Source: Pegoplata infirma (Eukaryota > Arthropoda > Insecta > Diptera > Anthomyiidae). From it: a DNA stretch of 64,000 bases. The stretch is taken from the NCBI GenBank assembly GCA_963921195.1, contig OY992537.1:95252736-95316735 (forward strand). Reading direction: 5' to 3'. Every line of letters begins with the position of its first letter. The first letter of the stretch is position 1. The position numbers and the translations under genes were made by a program. This document shows positions 1 to 10,459 of the stretch, piece after piece. A model generated the notes under the pieces. That model had not been told where the DNA came from. It saw nothing but the letters and a program-made list of their open reading frames with translations, and made no database searches.

Positions 1-858
1 TAATTTTAGAAGCAAAAGAGGACATTATTTATTTCATTCATAGGCCGCTGTTCCAAAAAAGGTAACTCACATAAAAAATGTGAAATGAAAATGTATAATT
101 TTTTAAATTTTAATGATTCGATTTCAACTTCGAATGAAAACGTGATCTACAAAACACTAAACTTTATTTCATGTGATTCGGAAATCTTCATGTGAATTGA
201 AAAGTTGTGAAAGACAGAACAGAGGCCATAGTTTCAATTAAAAAGTTAACTTCTTAATTATATTTAGCGAATTTATATCCGTGTTTCTAATGAATATTAA
301 AAAATTTTATGTTGCATATTTTTAGGTACTCAATTATATTTTATTAACTTGATTAATGCATACTTACTTTCGTGAATACCCCTATTGCTTTACTACAAAG
401 TAAAAAGTAGTTACTACATTTGAAGGTTTTAGGATGATAGATCGATCATTGTGTGTATGTGTGTGATTTTTGCAGTGCTTTTTAAATCATTTTGGATTAA
501 GAAATCCATTTTTATGCTACAATGTGTCGTATGTTTTACCACTGTGCGCCTAAAGTTATGCAATAGATGATATAAAATTCGAAAGAAAATTATAGTCGAT
601 CAAGACCGAATATATGGTACCCTTAACTAGTGTTTTCCGGAAAATGGGTGCCATGTCCAAATATGGACCGATTGGATCTATCTTTCGTTAGATCTTTACT
701 TACAAGGAAACTATCCCAACCATTTTTCAGTTGGAACTAAAAAACAGCATTTATGTTAAAAATTTTAAAACAGCTATAAAAAAATAAATACGACACCCAA
801 AAACTTTTTGGAGTCATTCAAAAATAACTAGAAGTACTTCAAAGTTTGTCACGATAGG
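1..858. other. AT-rich non-coding segment
   Basis: No coding pattern is visible. A stretch near 618-690 (GGAAAATGGGTGCCATGTCC, then a TGGACCGAT..GGATCTATCTTT run) recurs in diverged form near 53625-53685, so part of it is an old dispersed repeat. Confidence 0.6.
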
Positions 859-860
859 TA

Positions 861-1751
861 GTGTCCGACCGAACAGTTCGGCAAAAAAATGGTATTGGCC
901 AAAAATTAATATTTGGAAGCATTTTTAACAGCTTTTTCAGATGGCCGTTTGTTTGTTTAGGTGATAGAAGACTATTCTGACTTTCAAATTTAACGGCGAG
1001 GACGAAGTTAAGCACCAATTTAGATGTTCGGTAACCGAACGTTCGCCCAAATTGAAAAAAGTTCGGTTACCGAACTTCAAAATTGTGGCTTCGTACTCGT
1101 TCTTAAATTTTACACTTAGAATCGTCTTCCATCGCCTCAACAATTCTACCCCATATAAATCAAGTGAGAGTGTTAAATTCGGCTGTGCCGATTCTTTTAT
1201 ACCCTCCAAAATGTAAAAAAAAAATTAAAAAAAAAAATGTCAGGGGTGTTTTTTTTGGGCGGTGATGGGGGTCAGTGGGGGACTTTGAGAGCACCTTCCC
1301 ATCGCGATAAATATACCAAATGTTTCATTTATTTAACAAAAATACAAAAAAAACGTAAAAAAAGTGTATTTTTTTAGATGTTGGTTCAGTTCTTCAAGGT
1401 GGAACATTTTTCCCCCTGGCCCGATTTTGCCCATTCACGAACTTAACCTGCCTATGAACATGAGACATATTTGTGCCAAACTTCAGGAGTCTAGCTGTTT
1501 TATTTTGGACTGCATTGTGTTATCTACAGGCAGACGGACGGACGGACATTCACAGAATGTCTTAGAATCGATCATAGATCAATAATATATATAATTTATG
1601 GGGTCCCCGACCGATATTTCGATGCGTAACAAACGGAATGACAAAGTGACTATACCCCCATACTGTCGTTGGAGGGTATAAAAAGTTTTTAAAAGTACTC
1701 CCAAATTTTTGATTAGTTGACGTTTTTTGGCAGAACTGTTCGGTCGGACAC
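861..1751. mobile_element. Mariner-like MITE with GTGTCCGACC ends
   Basis: The left end GTGTCCGACCGAACAGTTC is mirrored by the right end at about 1728-1751, giving a TIR of nearly 30 bp. A TA dinucleotide flanks each side (859-860 and 1752-1753), as expected for Tc1/mariner-type target duplication. The interior has a second inverted motif (GTTCGGTAACCGAAC around 1025-1075). A separate repeat (1161-1684) sits inside it. No transposase frame is seen, so it is non-autonomous. Class is inferred from the TSD only. Confidence 0.65.
1161..1684 (+). repeat. Dispersed repeat family F1, copy A
   Basis: It begins CAAGTGAGAGTGTTAAATTC, followed by a small hairpin (ATTCGGC/GCCGAT) and TTTTATACCCTCCAA. 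It ends with the mirror TTGGAGGGTATAAAA. Between these are a conserved block, a GACGGACGGACAT run and an AT-rich GATCAATAATATATAT segment. Other copies are at 12950-13637, 42067-42764, 56692-57337 and, reversed and partial, 54898-55150. It lies inside the MITE at 861-1751. I recognise it as a recurrent family within the window but cannot name its class. Confidence 0.75.
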
Positions 1752-1959
1752 TAACGAGAGGTTCTCAAAGAACATTCTGAACTAGTAATGTTACAACCAG
1801 TCCTAGAAGTGATCTAAACGGATAATGTTATGATTTCAAAGTGCTTTTTTTGGATATAAACTATCATTATATTTTTAAAATTTTATAACACAAAATTTGG
1901 TCAACTAGAATTTCCAGGGTTGATACTCAATTGTGGGATGCTGTTAAAAAAAAAGAATC

Positions 1960-2350
1960 TGATACTTTTCTTTTGGAAAAGGTCTAAAAATGTTCAGAAT
2001 CTGAAAGTTTTTCTAAAGGAGAAAGAGATACTGTATCTGAAATTCAGAATCTGATACTTTTTCTGTAAGGAAGGGTCTCATTGTCTAATACTTTTTCTTC
2101 AGGAAAAATTCTTATAATCTGAGACTTTTTGTATAGAAAAAATTTCTCAGAATCTGAAACTTTTTTTATACGAAAAATGTGTCAGAACCAGAGACAATTT
2201 CTATAAGAAATATGTCAAAGAATCTAAAACTTTTTATATGCTTAAAATATCTTAGAATCTGATACTAATTTAAATTTTTATGTAGGGAAAATGTTTCCTA
2301 TAGAAAAATTTAGACTTGGTATATACGAAAAATGTGTCAGAATCTTAAAT
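1960..2350. repeat. Degenerate array of the 37-bp CAGATTCTGAGACA satellite
   Basis: Repeated AGAATCTGAxACTTTTTCTATAxGAAAAA units with heavy divergence. They are related to the near-perfect array at 42987-43480 and the long array at 21195-22410. Confidence 0.6.
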
Positions 2351-2439
2351 TTCTAAAAAAAAATTTAAAAACACATTAAACAAAATGTTGCTCTAAGATA
2401 CGTTTATTGTTCCTAAAATTTCAGTTTTTTTTTATATCC

Positions 2440-2857
2440 TATATTATACAAAGAAACCTAGTCATGTTACATACCAAATGAAAGGTCTTTGGAAAACCTA
2501 TCTACGTGTGCTAAGAACGTGTCCAAGCATGCACAACTTCTCGTCATATTGAGTAAAATACAAAAATTTTAGGACATTTTTGTTAATAAGTCGAAAAATA
2601 TTAATTTAATTTGGCCCATTGTTAGCACCACGAGATAGGTACCTTTAATCTTATACCACACATTTCTATATTAATTTTGTTTAAATAGGCGTTAATCGTA
2701 AAAAACTAAAAAGGTCAATTTCCCCCAATACAAATCGACCCCCCCTAAAAATGAGTTTGAGCCGCTAAAAAAAATACGTGTCGAATTAATTTTCGTTCTT
2801 AACAACATATCCAAATTTCATGAAGATCGGAGGGTGACACCAGGGAAACTTCCCTTG
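2440..2857. mobile_element. CAAGGGAAG-TIR element, left-truncated copy
   Basis: The right terminus GGGAAACTTCCCTTG is followed by TTA (2858-2860). The interior shares long stretches with the complete copy at 47871-48468, such as the segment from CATACCAAATGAAAGGTC to ATGAAGATCGGAGGGTGACA. The left TIR is absent. The TTA flank suggests a PIF/Harbinger-type element. Confidence 0.7.
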
Positions 2858-2985
2858 TTAGCTCCTTTTTCGTGTAGTCGAATTTAAGCAATATAAAATT
2901 TTACTCAATAGCAAATTACACCGTCTGCCAAAAGAAAAAAAATGGTTAACCACATTTTTTTTATGAATTAACATTTTTTCATTTC

Positions 2986-3556
2986 GCGATCCTGTTTCCT
3001 TTTAAAAGGACTTCAAAGTTTTAGAAGATTTAATTGTCCTATGATTCCACTAGTGATGGCAATAAAAATTTTATTATTTTGACATATCAGAAAATGCTGA
3101 GGTAAGTAATGTCCTTTCAAAACTTAATCCTTCCCAGGAAAATTTTTTGGAACAAATTCCTGGTTCGACAGATTCTTGAATGTATTCTATGGTAATCACA
3201 ACAAAATTTTCTATGTAAAATAATTTTTCAAAAAAACTACTTGCTTTTAAAAACGATTGCTTTTGGGACAATTTTAAACAAAAATCATTAATTCTGAAAT
3301 GTTAAGTTAATGGGAACAGAAAATTTTGCTGGGTTTAATATCATTTAAAATTTTTAACAAAATATTTTGATAAAGTTTTGAAAGGACATTATTCACATCC
3401 TTTTTCCTGATGGAAAATTTATTGAAGATCCTCCTTTCATTTGCTATCTCTGGTGGCACTCTAGGACAAGTACAAATATTTAAAAAAATATTTTACAAAC
3501 TGTAATCCTTAAAAATTTCGAGGTCCTTTTCAAAGGAAACAGGGTCACAAAATGAA
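2986..3556. mobile_element. Palindromic element, GATCCTGTTTCC ends, copy 1
   Basis: The left arm GATCCTGTTTCCTTTTAAAA with AGGACTTCAAAGTTTT is mirrored by the right arm ending about CCTTTTCAAAGGAAACAGGG. An internal inverted segment pairs GTAAGTAATGTCCTTTCAAA with TTGAAAGGACATTATTCAC. A diverged second copy lies at 57412-57845. The boundaries are approximate and no coding content is seen. Confidence 0.6.
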
Positions 3557-3701
3557 AAACTGTAAATGCAGTTTTACTCCATTTAATCTCTACATTCAGA
3601 CATATCTACACCATATCAATAGTTTTACGAAGGTTAGTTTCTGAAATACAATTGAACAGTTCATGCGAATAAGGACGACTACACCATTTACAGATGTAAT
3701 T

Positions 3702-4661
3702 CGAAAAAGATCAATTGTAATTCGAAGATTCTATTTGTAATTCGAAGACTCCATTTGTAATTCGAAGATTCCATTTGTAATTCGAAGATTCCATTTGTAA
3801 TTCGAATACTCCAATTGTAATTCGAAGATTCCATTTGTAATTCGAAGATTCCAATTGTAATTCGAAAAAGATCAATTGTAATTCGTAAAAGATCAATTGT
3901 AATTCGAAAAAGATCAATTGTAATTCGAAAAAGATCAAGTGTAATTCGTAAAAGATCAATTGTAATTCGAAAAAGATCAATTGTAATTCGTAAAAGATCA
4001 ATTGTAATTTGTAAAAGATCAATTGTAGTTCGAAGATTCCAATTGTAATTCGTAAAAGATCAATTGTAATTCGAAAAAGATCAATTGTAATTCGAAGATT
4101 CCAATTGTAATTCGTAAAAGATCAATTGTAATTCGAAAAAGATCAATTGTAATTCGTAAAAGATCAATTGTAATTCGTAAAAGATCAATTGTAATTCGTA
4201 AAATATCAATTGTAATTCGAAAAAGATCAATTGTAATTCGTAAAAGATCAATTGTAATTCGGAAAAGATCAATTGTAATTCGAAAAAGATCAATTGTAAT
4301 TCGTAAAAGATCAATTGTAATTCGAAAAAGATCAATTGTAATTCGAAAAAGATCAATTGTAATTCGAAAAAGATCAATTGTAATTCGTAAAAGATCAATT
4401 GTAATTCGTAAAAGATCAATTGTAATTCGAAAAAGATCAATTGTAATTCGAAAAAGATCAATTGTAATTCGTAAAAGATCAATTGTAATTCGTAAAAGAT
4501 CAATTGTAATTCGAAAAAGATCAATTGTAATTCGAAAAAGATCAATTGTAATTCGTAAAAGATCAATTGTAATTCGTAAAAGATCAATTGTAATTCGAAG
4601 ATTCTATTTGTAATTCGAAGATTCCATTTGTAATTCGAAGATTCCAATTGTAATTCGAAAA
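3702..4661. repeat. 21-bp satellite, left arm
   Basis: About 45 units of the form AATTCGTAAAAGATCAATTGT, with T/A variation after TTCG and a GAAGATTCCATTTGT variant near both ends of the arm. Because 21 is divisible by 3 and the unit lacks stops in some frames, spurious long reading frames of repeating ELQLIFF or IVIRKRS type arise here. They are not genes. Confidence 0.9.
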
Positions 4662-4728
4662 GCAACGAGTATAAAATCGTTTCTTACGCCTTTAAAAACA
4701 TTGTTGTTTTTGTTGATTTACTCGTTGG

Positions 4729-5783
4729 TTTTCGAATTACAATTGGAATCTTCGAATTACAAATTTAATCTTCGAATTACAAATGGAATCTTCGAATTAC
4801 AAATGGAATCTTCGAATTACAATTGATCTTTTACGAATTACAATTGATCTTTTTCGAATTACAATTGATCTTTTTCGAATTACAATTGATCTTTTACGAA
4901 TTACAATTGATCTTTTACGAATTACAATTGATCTTTTTCGAATTACAATTGATCTTTTTCGAATTACAATTGATCTTTTTCGAATTACAATTGATCTTTT
5001 ACGAATTACAATTGATCTTTTTCGAATTACAATTGATCTTTTTCGAATTACAATAGATCTTTTACGAATTACAATTGATCTTTTACGAATTACAATTGAT
5101 CTTTTTCGAATTACAATTGATCTTTTTCGAATTACAATTGATCTTTTTCGAATTACAATTGATCTTTTATGAATTACAATTGATCTTTTTCGAATTACAA
5201 TTGATCTTTTTCGAATTACAATTGATCTTTTACGAATTACAATTGATCTTTTTCGAATTAAAATTGATCTTTTACGAATTACAATTGATCTTTTGCGAAT
5301 TACAATTGATGTTTTACGAATAACAATTGATCTTTTTCGAATTACAATTGATCTTTTACGAATTACAATTGGAATCATCGAATTACAATTGATCTTTTTC
5401 GAATTACAATTGATCTTTTACGAATTACAATTGGAATCTTCGAATTACAATTGATCTTTTACGAATTACAATTGATCTTTTACGAATTACAATTGATCTT
5501 TTTCGAATTACAATTGATCTTTTACGAATTACAATTGATCTTTTTCGAATTACAATTGATCTTTTTCGAATTACAATTGATCTTTTACGAATTACAATTG
5601 ATCTTTTTCGAATTACAATTGGAATCTTCGAATTACAAATGGAATCTTCGAATTACAATTGGAGTATTCGAATTACAAATGGAATCGTGGAATTACAAAT
5701 GGAATCTTCGAATTACAAATGGAATCTTCGAATTACAAATAGAATCTTCGAATTACAATTGATCTTTTTCGAATTACATCTGT
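4729..5783. repeat. 21-bp satellite, right arm (inverted)
   Basis: The same unit as the left arm but reverse-complemented (ACAATTGATCTTTTACGAATT). The order of unit variants differs between the two arms. This argues that each arm has expanded or contracted independently, rather than being a fresh duplication. Confidence 0.9.
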
Positions 5784-5795
5784 AAATGGTGTAGA

Positions 5796-5975
5796 CCATT
5801 TGTATAATTTTACAAATGACGATAAAAACGCAGGAAACGGTTTAAAACTTATATTTTTGTGAACTTTTTTGCATTAATGGATTAGTGCATTATGCAAAAA
5901 TGTTGGAAAAAATATTAGTTTTTAGCCGTTTCCTGCGTTTTTATCGTCATTTGTAAAATAATACAAATGGTCTAT
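5796..5975. repeat. Inner palindrome with CCGTTTCCTGCGTTTTTATC
   Basis: ACCATTTGTATAATTTTACA followed by the AAACGCAGGAAACGG motif is mirrored by CCGTTTCCTGCGTTT and ACAAATGGT at 5925-5970. The right half recurs at 8378-8425, just inside the right end of the related element at 7465-8451. Confidence 0.7.
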
Positions 5976-6030
5976 TCGTCCTTATTCGCATGAACTGTTC
6001 AATTGATAAATTCTGAAATACAATTGATAA

Positions 6031-7245
6031 CACTGCGGAACACTAAAAAATAAACAAGAGTTACGACCATCATTTCTATATATTTCGGACATGCTGATTC
6101 GAATGGCGTACTCCGTTTTTCGATGTATGGTACAGTTTTCTTGCAAAATGTCATAAAAGTTTTGCTGATTTCGAGCCAGTTTTTTAACAAAACAATTTGC
6201 AAAGTAAATGGTTTATAAATTTTATGACATGGAAAACATAGATATGACTTGTAGCAACATTCTTATGCAAATTTGGTTTAAAGCTTTTCAATTTAAGCCC
6301 TTAAATTCGCGAATTTCTTAATTTTTTAAGGTTTTCGCGAAATTAACAGCCAAATTGGTCTTTGATAAAAAACTTGCTTTTAATGAATCAAAAATGCATC
6401 CCTAACAATACGAATAGTGGACAAAAAACAGCTATGTTATATGGACCATCATGATGAAAATAGCGAAAAACCGTTTTTTGTATATGCCAGCATCACTTTT
6501 CGAGATGATTTAAGGTTCCATCTTTTACTATATAATGTGGGAACCTTAAACAACTAACTGACCAAAAATTCGGCCAAAAAAGTTTTCATTTGCAAAAGTT
6601 ATCTTAACAAAAACTATTATTTCAGTGTTTGCGATACAATAATTATAGTTTTTGTTAAGATAACTTTTGCAAATGAAAATTTTTTTGGACAAATTTTGGG
6701 TCAGTTCATTGTTTAAGGTTCCCACATTATATACTAATAGATGAAGCCTCAAATCATCTCCTAAAGTGATGCTACCATATACAAAAAAACGGTTTTTCGC
6801 GATTTGTATCATGATGGTCCATATAACATAGATGTTTTTTGTCCACTATTTGTAGTGTCATGGACGCCTTTATGATCCACAAAATGCAAGTTTTTTATCA
6901 GAGACCAATTTAGCGGTTAATTTCGCGAAAACTTAAAAAAAATGAAGAAATCCGCGAATTTAAGGGCTTAAGATGAAAAGCTTTAAACCAAATTTATATT
7001 AGAAATATTGCTACAAGTTATATCTTTGTTTTCCATGCCATAAAATTTAAAAATCATTAGCCTTGGAATTTTTTTTGTTAAAAAAGCAGCTGAAAATCAG
7101 CCAATCTTTATTGACATTTTACAAGAAAACTGTACCATACATCGAAAAACGGAGTACGCCATTCGATTCAGCATGTCCGAAATATATTGAAATGATGGTC
7201 GTACCTCTTGTTTTCTAAAATAGTGGTTAGTTTTGTCACGCAGTG
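6031..7245. mobile_element. CACTGCG-ended palindromic element, copy 1
   Basis: The ends are CACTGCGGAACAC and GTCACGCAGTG, flanked by TAA on both sides (6028-6030 and 7246-7248). The arms are inverted over most of the 1.2 kb (for example the ATTCGAATGGCGTACTCCG region versus CGGAGTACGCCATTCGATTC). It sits precisely in the tandem CAATTGATAATTTCTGAAATA array, whose unit is restored if the element and one TAA are removed. A 3-bp TSD with CACTG ends fits CACTA-like or PIF/Harbinger-like MITEs; I cannot decide between them. Copy 2 is at 25548-26641. Confidence 0.75.
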
Positions 7246-7462
7246 TAATTTCTGAAATAAAATTTATAATTTCTGAAATACAATTGATAATTTCTGAAAT
7301 ACAATTGGTATTTTCTGAAATACAAATTAAAAATTTCTGAAATACAATAGATAAATTCTGAAATACAATTGGTATTTTGTGAAATACAAATTAAAAATTT
7401 CTGAAGTACAATTGATAAATTCTGAAATACAATTGACAACTTCTGAAATACAATTGGCAATT
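7238..7462. repeat. Tandem TTCTGAAATACAATTGATAA repeats
   Basis: About ten units of 20-21 bp (TTTCTGAAATACAATTGATAA). Short runs of the same unit also border 3640-3655, 6001-6030 and 8453-8535. This array is the target into which the CACTGCG element and the foldback-like elements are inserted. Confidence 0.8.
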
Positions 7463-7464
7463 GA

Positions 7465-8451
7465 ACAGTTCATGCGAATAAGGACGAATAGACAGACCAC
7501 TTTTTCGCAAACACGTTTTTTTGCATAAATGCATTTTATTAGCCGAGCCCTACAATCCTATGCAGAAATTTTGGGGAAATTTTGACTTTTAAGGCTAAAA
7601 AAATGACTTTGAAAGTGCAATAATTCGTATATTTTTATATTTTTGTTTAAATTGGGAGTAAACTTACGCACAATTTTGATTAAATACAACACAAAAACAT
7701 ACAAAAATTTTACTTTCGGTAACAATGTGTTAAAAGAACATTACGAGGAACAAACCACACTTATTATATTGGCAAAAAATTTTACGGTTCTTGAGTTATA
7801 AGACTTTAAAGTGTGGAAAGCAATAAGGGCGAATATCCATCCTTAACAAAATATTATATAAAAATTATTTAGCTGCGAGATTAATTTGATATTAGCTAAA
7901 ATTTAAAATTGTACACAAAAAAACAATCTTAGCACATACAAACAAATTAACCAGATTTGCAAAAAAAAATTTCATGTCCTTTTATGTTACGTCGTAATAT
8001 GCAGTCAAGGGTTAATATTATAATTCCTAAAAATGTATTTAGTGTCATAAAGAATTACTTTTTTTTGCATGTCCTTGCAATCCTTAAAAAGTGTATCCTT
8101 GAAGTCCTTAAAGTGTTACAAACAAATAGCAACCATAGTTCGTCAAGTTTTGCATGTCTCATGAAAATGTAGTCAAAATCCGCTGCAAAAGAACACATTT
8201 TTTTATCAAATTTTAACACATTTTTTTGGATATTCGCCCTTTTTTCCGTTTAAGCAAAAATTGAAGTCCAATTTTTGGCAAGTTCTCTTTCGAATACCTT
8301 ACTAAAATTTTGCATATAGGTAGATGTGACTTAAATCTTTAAGCTAATACCAAAAAGTTGACAAAAATATTTTTTTAACCGTTTCCTGCGTTTTTATTGT
8401 CCCCTGTAAAATTCTACAAATGGTCTATTCGTCTTTATTCGCATGAACTGT
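7465..8451. mobile_element. Relative of the foldback-like element (same TIR)
   Basis: The left ACAGTTCATGCGAATAAGGA is mirrored by the right end TTATTCGCATGAACTGT. The interior is unrelated to the satellite arms of 3656-5998, except for a CCGTTTCCTGCGTTTTTATT segment near the right end. GGCGAATATCC and GGATATTCGCC mark a further internal inversion (7827, 8223). No coding sequence is convincing. Confidence 0.6.
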
Positions 8452-8534
8452 TCAATTTCTGAAATACAATTGAAAACTTCTGAAATACAATTGATAATTT
8501 CTGAAATACAATTGATAATTTCTGAAATACAATT

Positions 8535-8668
8535 TTAAGGCTGGATTACTCAATGCTCCTTTATAAAATAAATCCCCGTTAAATTTAACTTTTTCATACA
8601 AATTTTGACATAAGGCTCCGTTAAATCGGCAGTTAGCAGCTAACTTTTCATTGAGTAATCCGCCCTAA
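8535..8668. mobile_element. 134-bp hairpin MITE
   Basis: TTAAGGCTGGATTACTCAAT at the left is mirrored by ATTGAGTAATCCGCCCTAA at the right; the inner parts also pair loosely (CCGTTAAATTTAAC / CCGTTAAATC). The target duplication is not clear. Confidence 0.6.
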
Positions 8669-10257
8669 ATGGTGTAATCTTGTTCATGTTTATATTAGCT
8701 GTCAGACGGTGTTATACTTTAAAAACAAAACCAAGAAAATATTTAAAATTTTTAAAATTTTTTGTTTTATTTAATAATAATTATAAAAAATTAATTAATA
8801 CAGCTTAAAATTTACAAAATAAAAAAAAATCATAATAAAAAATAAAATTTAAAAAATTGTAATAATTTTTTACTGTTGTTTCATATTAAAAACTTAATTC
8901 AATTAAAAAAATTCAATTATTAAGCATACACTGCAAAAAAAAATGTTTGCATAAACTTAAGGTTTAAGCATTTTTTTTTATTTTTAAAGCAAAAACAAAA
9001 TACAATAAAAAAATCAAATTAAATAAAACTAAAACAAACAATAAAAATAATTCACATTTGATATGATTAAATTTAAATTAAAAAGGGAAATTACAAAAAT
9101 TGAGAACAATTTCTTTTTTCCCCCTTTTTTGATGAGATTTTATCTTAAAAAAAAAAACTATTATAAAATATAATAATTAAACATAAATCACAAAAATTAA
9201 TAATTAATAAAAATGTATTAAAACATTTTAAAAGATTTTAAATATTAAAATAATTAAAAAAAAAAATATTTATTATAATTCGAGTTGAAATAACTCAAAA
9301 GACAATAAAACAAAAAGACGAGCGTAGTTTTTTGTTTAATGGGATTTTTTTCAATTAAAAACAAAATTGTAAGCTTTTCTTTAATTAGGATTTGAAATTT
9401 TTACAAGCTAATTTTTAATTTAATTTTATTTTTTGTTAAAAAGCACATAATTTTTTTATTTGCAAAAAAACAGCATACAACAATTTTATTTAATTTTTGT
9501 TTCAATGTATAAAATTGTATAAAAAAAACGATTTGCAAATTATAATTTTTGTTTTATACTTTTTATTGTATATATTAACTATTTTACTTGTTAAATTTTT
9601 AAGAATGTATTTTGTTTTTGTTTTTTTTCTTAGGGGATTTTCTTTTCTGTTGTTATCAAAAATTCTATAATCTAATTTTTATTAAATTTATCAGTTTTAT
9701 GCTTAATCACTATTTACATACTGATTTTAGTTTCTTATTTATTAAATTTTCTTTATCCAGTATTTTGATATATTTTATTTTACTTCCAAATTTTCTTTTT
9801 GCCAAACATTTTATTTAATGTTTAGATTTTAGATTTTTTTATTTAACTTAAATTAATATCAAAATTCATTATTAAACTAAAGACTTGTTGTGGGTTTTTT
9901 GTTTTTTTTTGCTAGAATTTTGTTTACATAGTTTTTTTAGTTAAGTTGTCCATGTAATTTTTGTTCATTTATCATATTTAATATTTCTGCTAACTTAGTA
10001 TTTTAGTTAATGTTTTTTTTTTGTTGTTTTTGTTATATTCATTAATTACTAATTTTTAACTTCATCAGTGCTTTTTTTTCATATCTTGGCATTTATATTA
10101 TAAATAATACAATATTTATTTAAATCAATAATTATGAGATATTTTCTTATTTAAGCTTATGATTTTCCTCAGTGTAGTTTAGAGTTTTACGAGATAATGT
10201 ATTGTATATGTGGGGGAGTTAAGTGGGTGGTGTATTTGTGTGTGTGTGTGTTGCAAT
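8669..10257 (-). other. Probable 3' UTR and downstream DNA of the kinase gene
   Basis: This very AT-rich stretch directly follows the stop codon and contains none of the transposon families found elsewhere. In mRNA sense it starts with a CA-rich run (reverse of TGTGTGTGTG at 10241-10250) and has several AATAAA motifs, the first about 140 nt after the stop (10115-10120). Which one is used cannot be told from sequence. Confidence 0.4.
9711..9718 (-). promoter_or_regulatory. Pumilio-type motif TGTAAATA
   Basis: In mRNA sense the octamer matches the PUF-protein consensus TGTANATA, about 540 nt after the stop codon. One match in such AT-rich DNA is close to chance expectation, so this is only a candidate. 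Confidence 0.2.
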
Positions 10258-10356
10258 TTAATCGGTGAGTGTTTGTGCCACTAAAGCCAATTGCTCTTTA
10301 AGGACACGGAATGATGGACGATCTTCAGGACTATGTGACCAACATTTTTTCATGAC
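10258..10356 (-). CDS. Btk29A: Btk29A kinase, terminal exon
   Basis: A TTTTAG acceptor precedes 33 codons, ending in TAA at 10258-10260. The peptide starts VMKKCWSHSPEDRP and ends VAQTLTD. This is the C-lobe helix with the conserved Cys-Trp and Arg-Pro of protein tyrosine kinases (subdomain XI). Its phase (0) fits the preceding exon, which ends EIYD. It is separated from that exon by 9.1 kb of transposon-filled intron. Residues 501-532 of the 532 visible here. The C-terminal sequence matches what I recall of Drosophila Btk29A closely. Confidence 0.93.
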   Translation of the reverse strand, partial: VMKKCWSHSPEDRPSFRVLKEQLALVAQTLTD

Positions 10357-10459
10357 CTAAAATGAGAAGAACAAAAATCAAAATTAGGTTTATATTTTTT
10401 TAACTTTTTTTTTACAGAAAAAATTTATCAAAACCTTCCCACACATCCCTTTTTAGTCA

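Larger units (their letters stand above)
3656..5998. mobile_element. Foldback-like element with long satellite inverted repeats
   Basis: Both ends carry ACAGTTCATGCGAATAAGGA in inverted orientation. Inside, a 21-bp tandem array (3702-4661) faces its own reverse complement (4729-5783), and the inversion continues into the 70-bp centre (CAACGAGT...ACTCGTTG). The near-duplicate flanks ACAATTGA (3648-3655) and TCAATTGA (5999-6006) fit a degenerate 8-bp target duplication. Long inverted arms made of short tandem repeats are the defining layout of Drosophila FB/Galileo foldback elements. The family assignment is by architecture only. A second element sharing the same termini is at 7465-8451. Confidence 0.7.

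Noticed and set aside
4797..5378. Reading frames of nearly 200 codons repeating IVIRKRS or ELQLIFF
   Set aside because: The frame is created by a 21-bp satellite unit lacking stops. Both strands and several frames are open, and the peptide is pure repeat.
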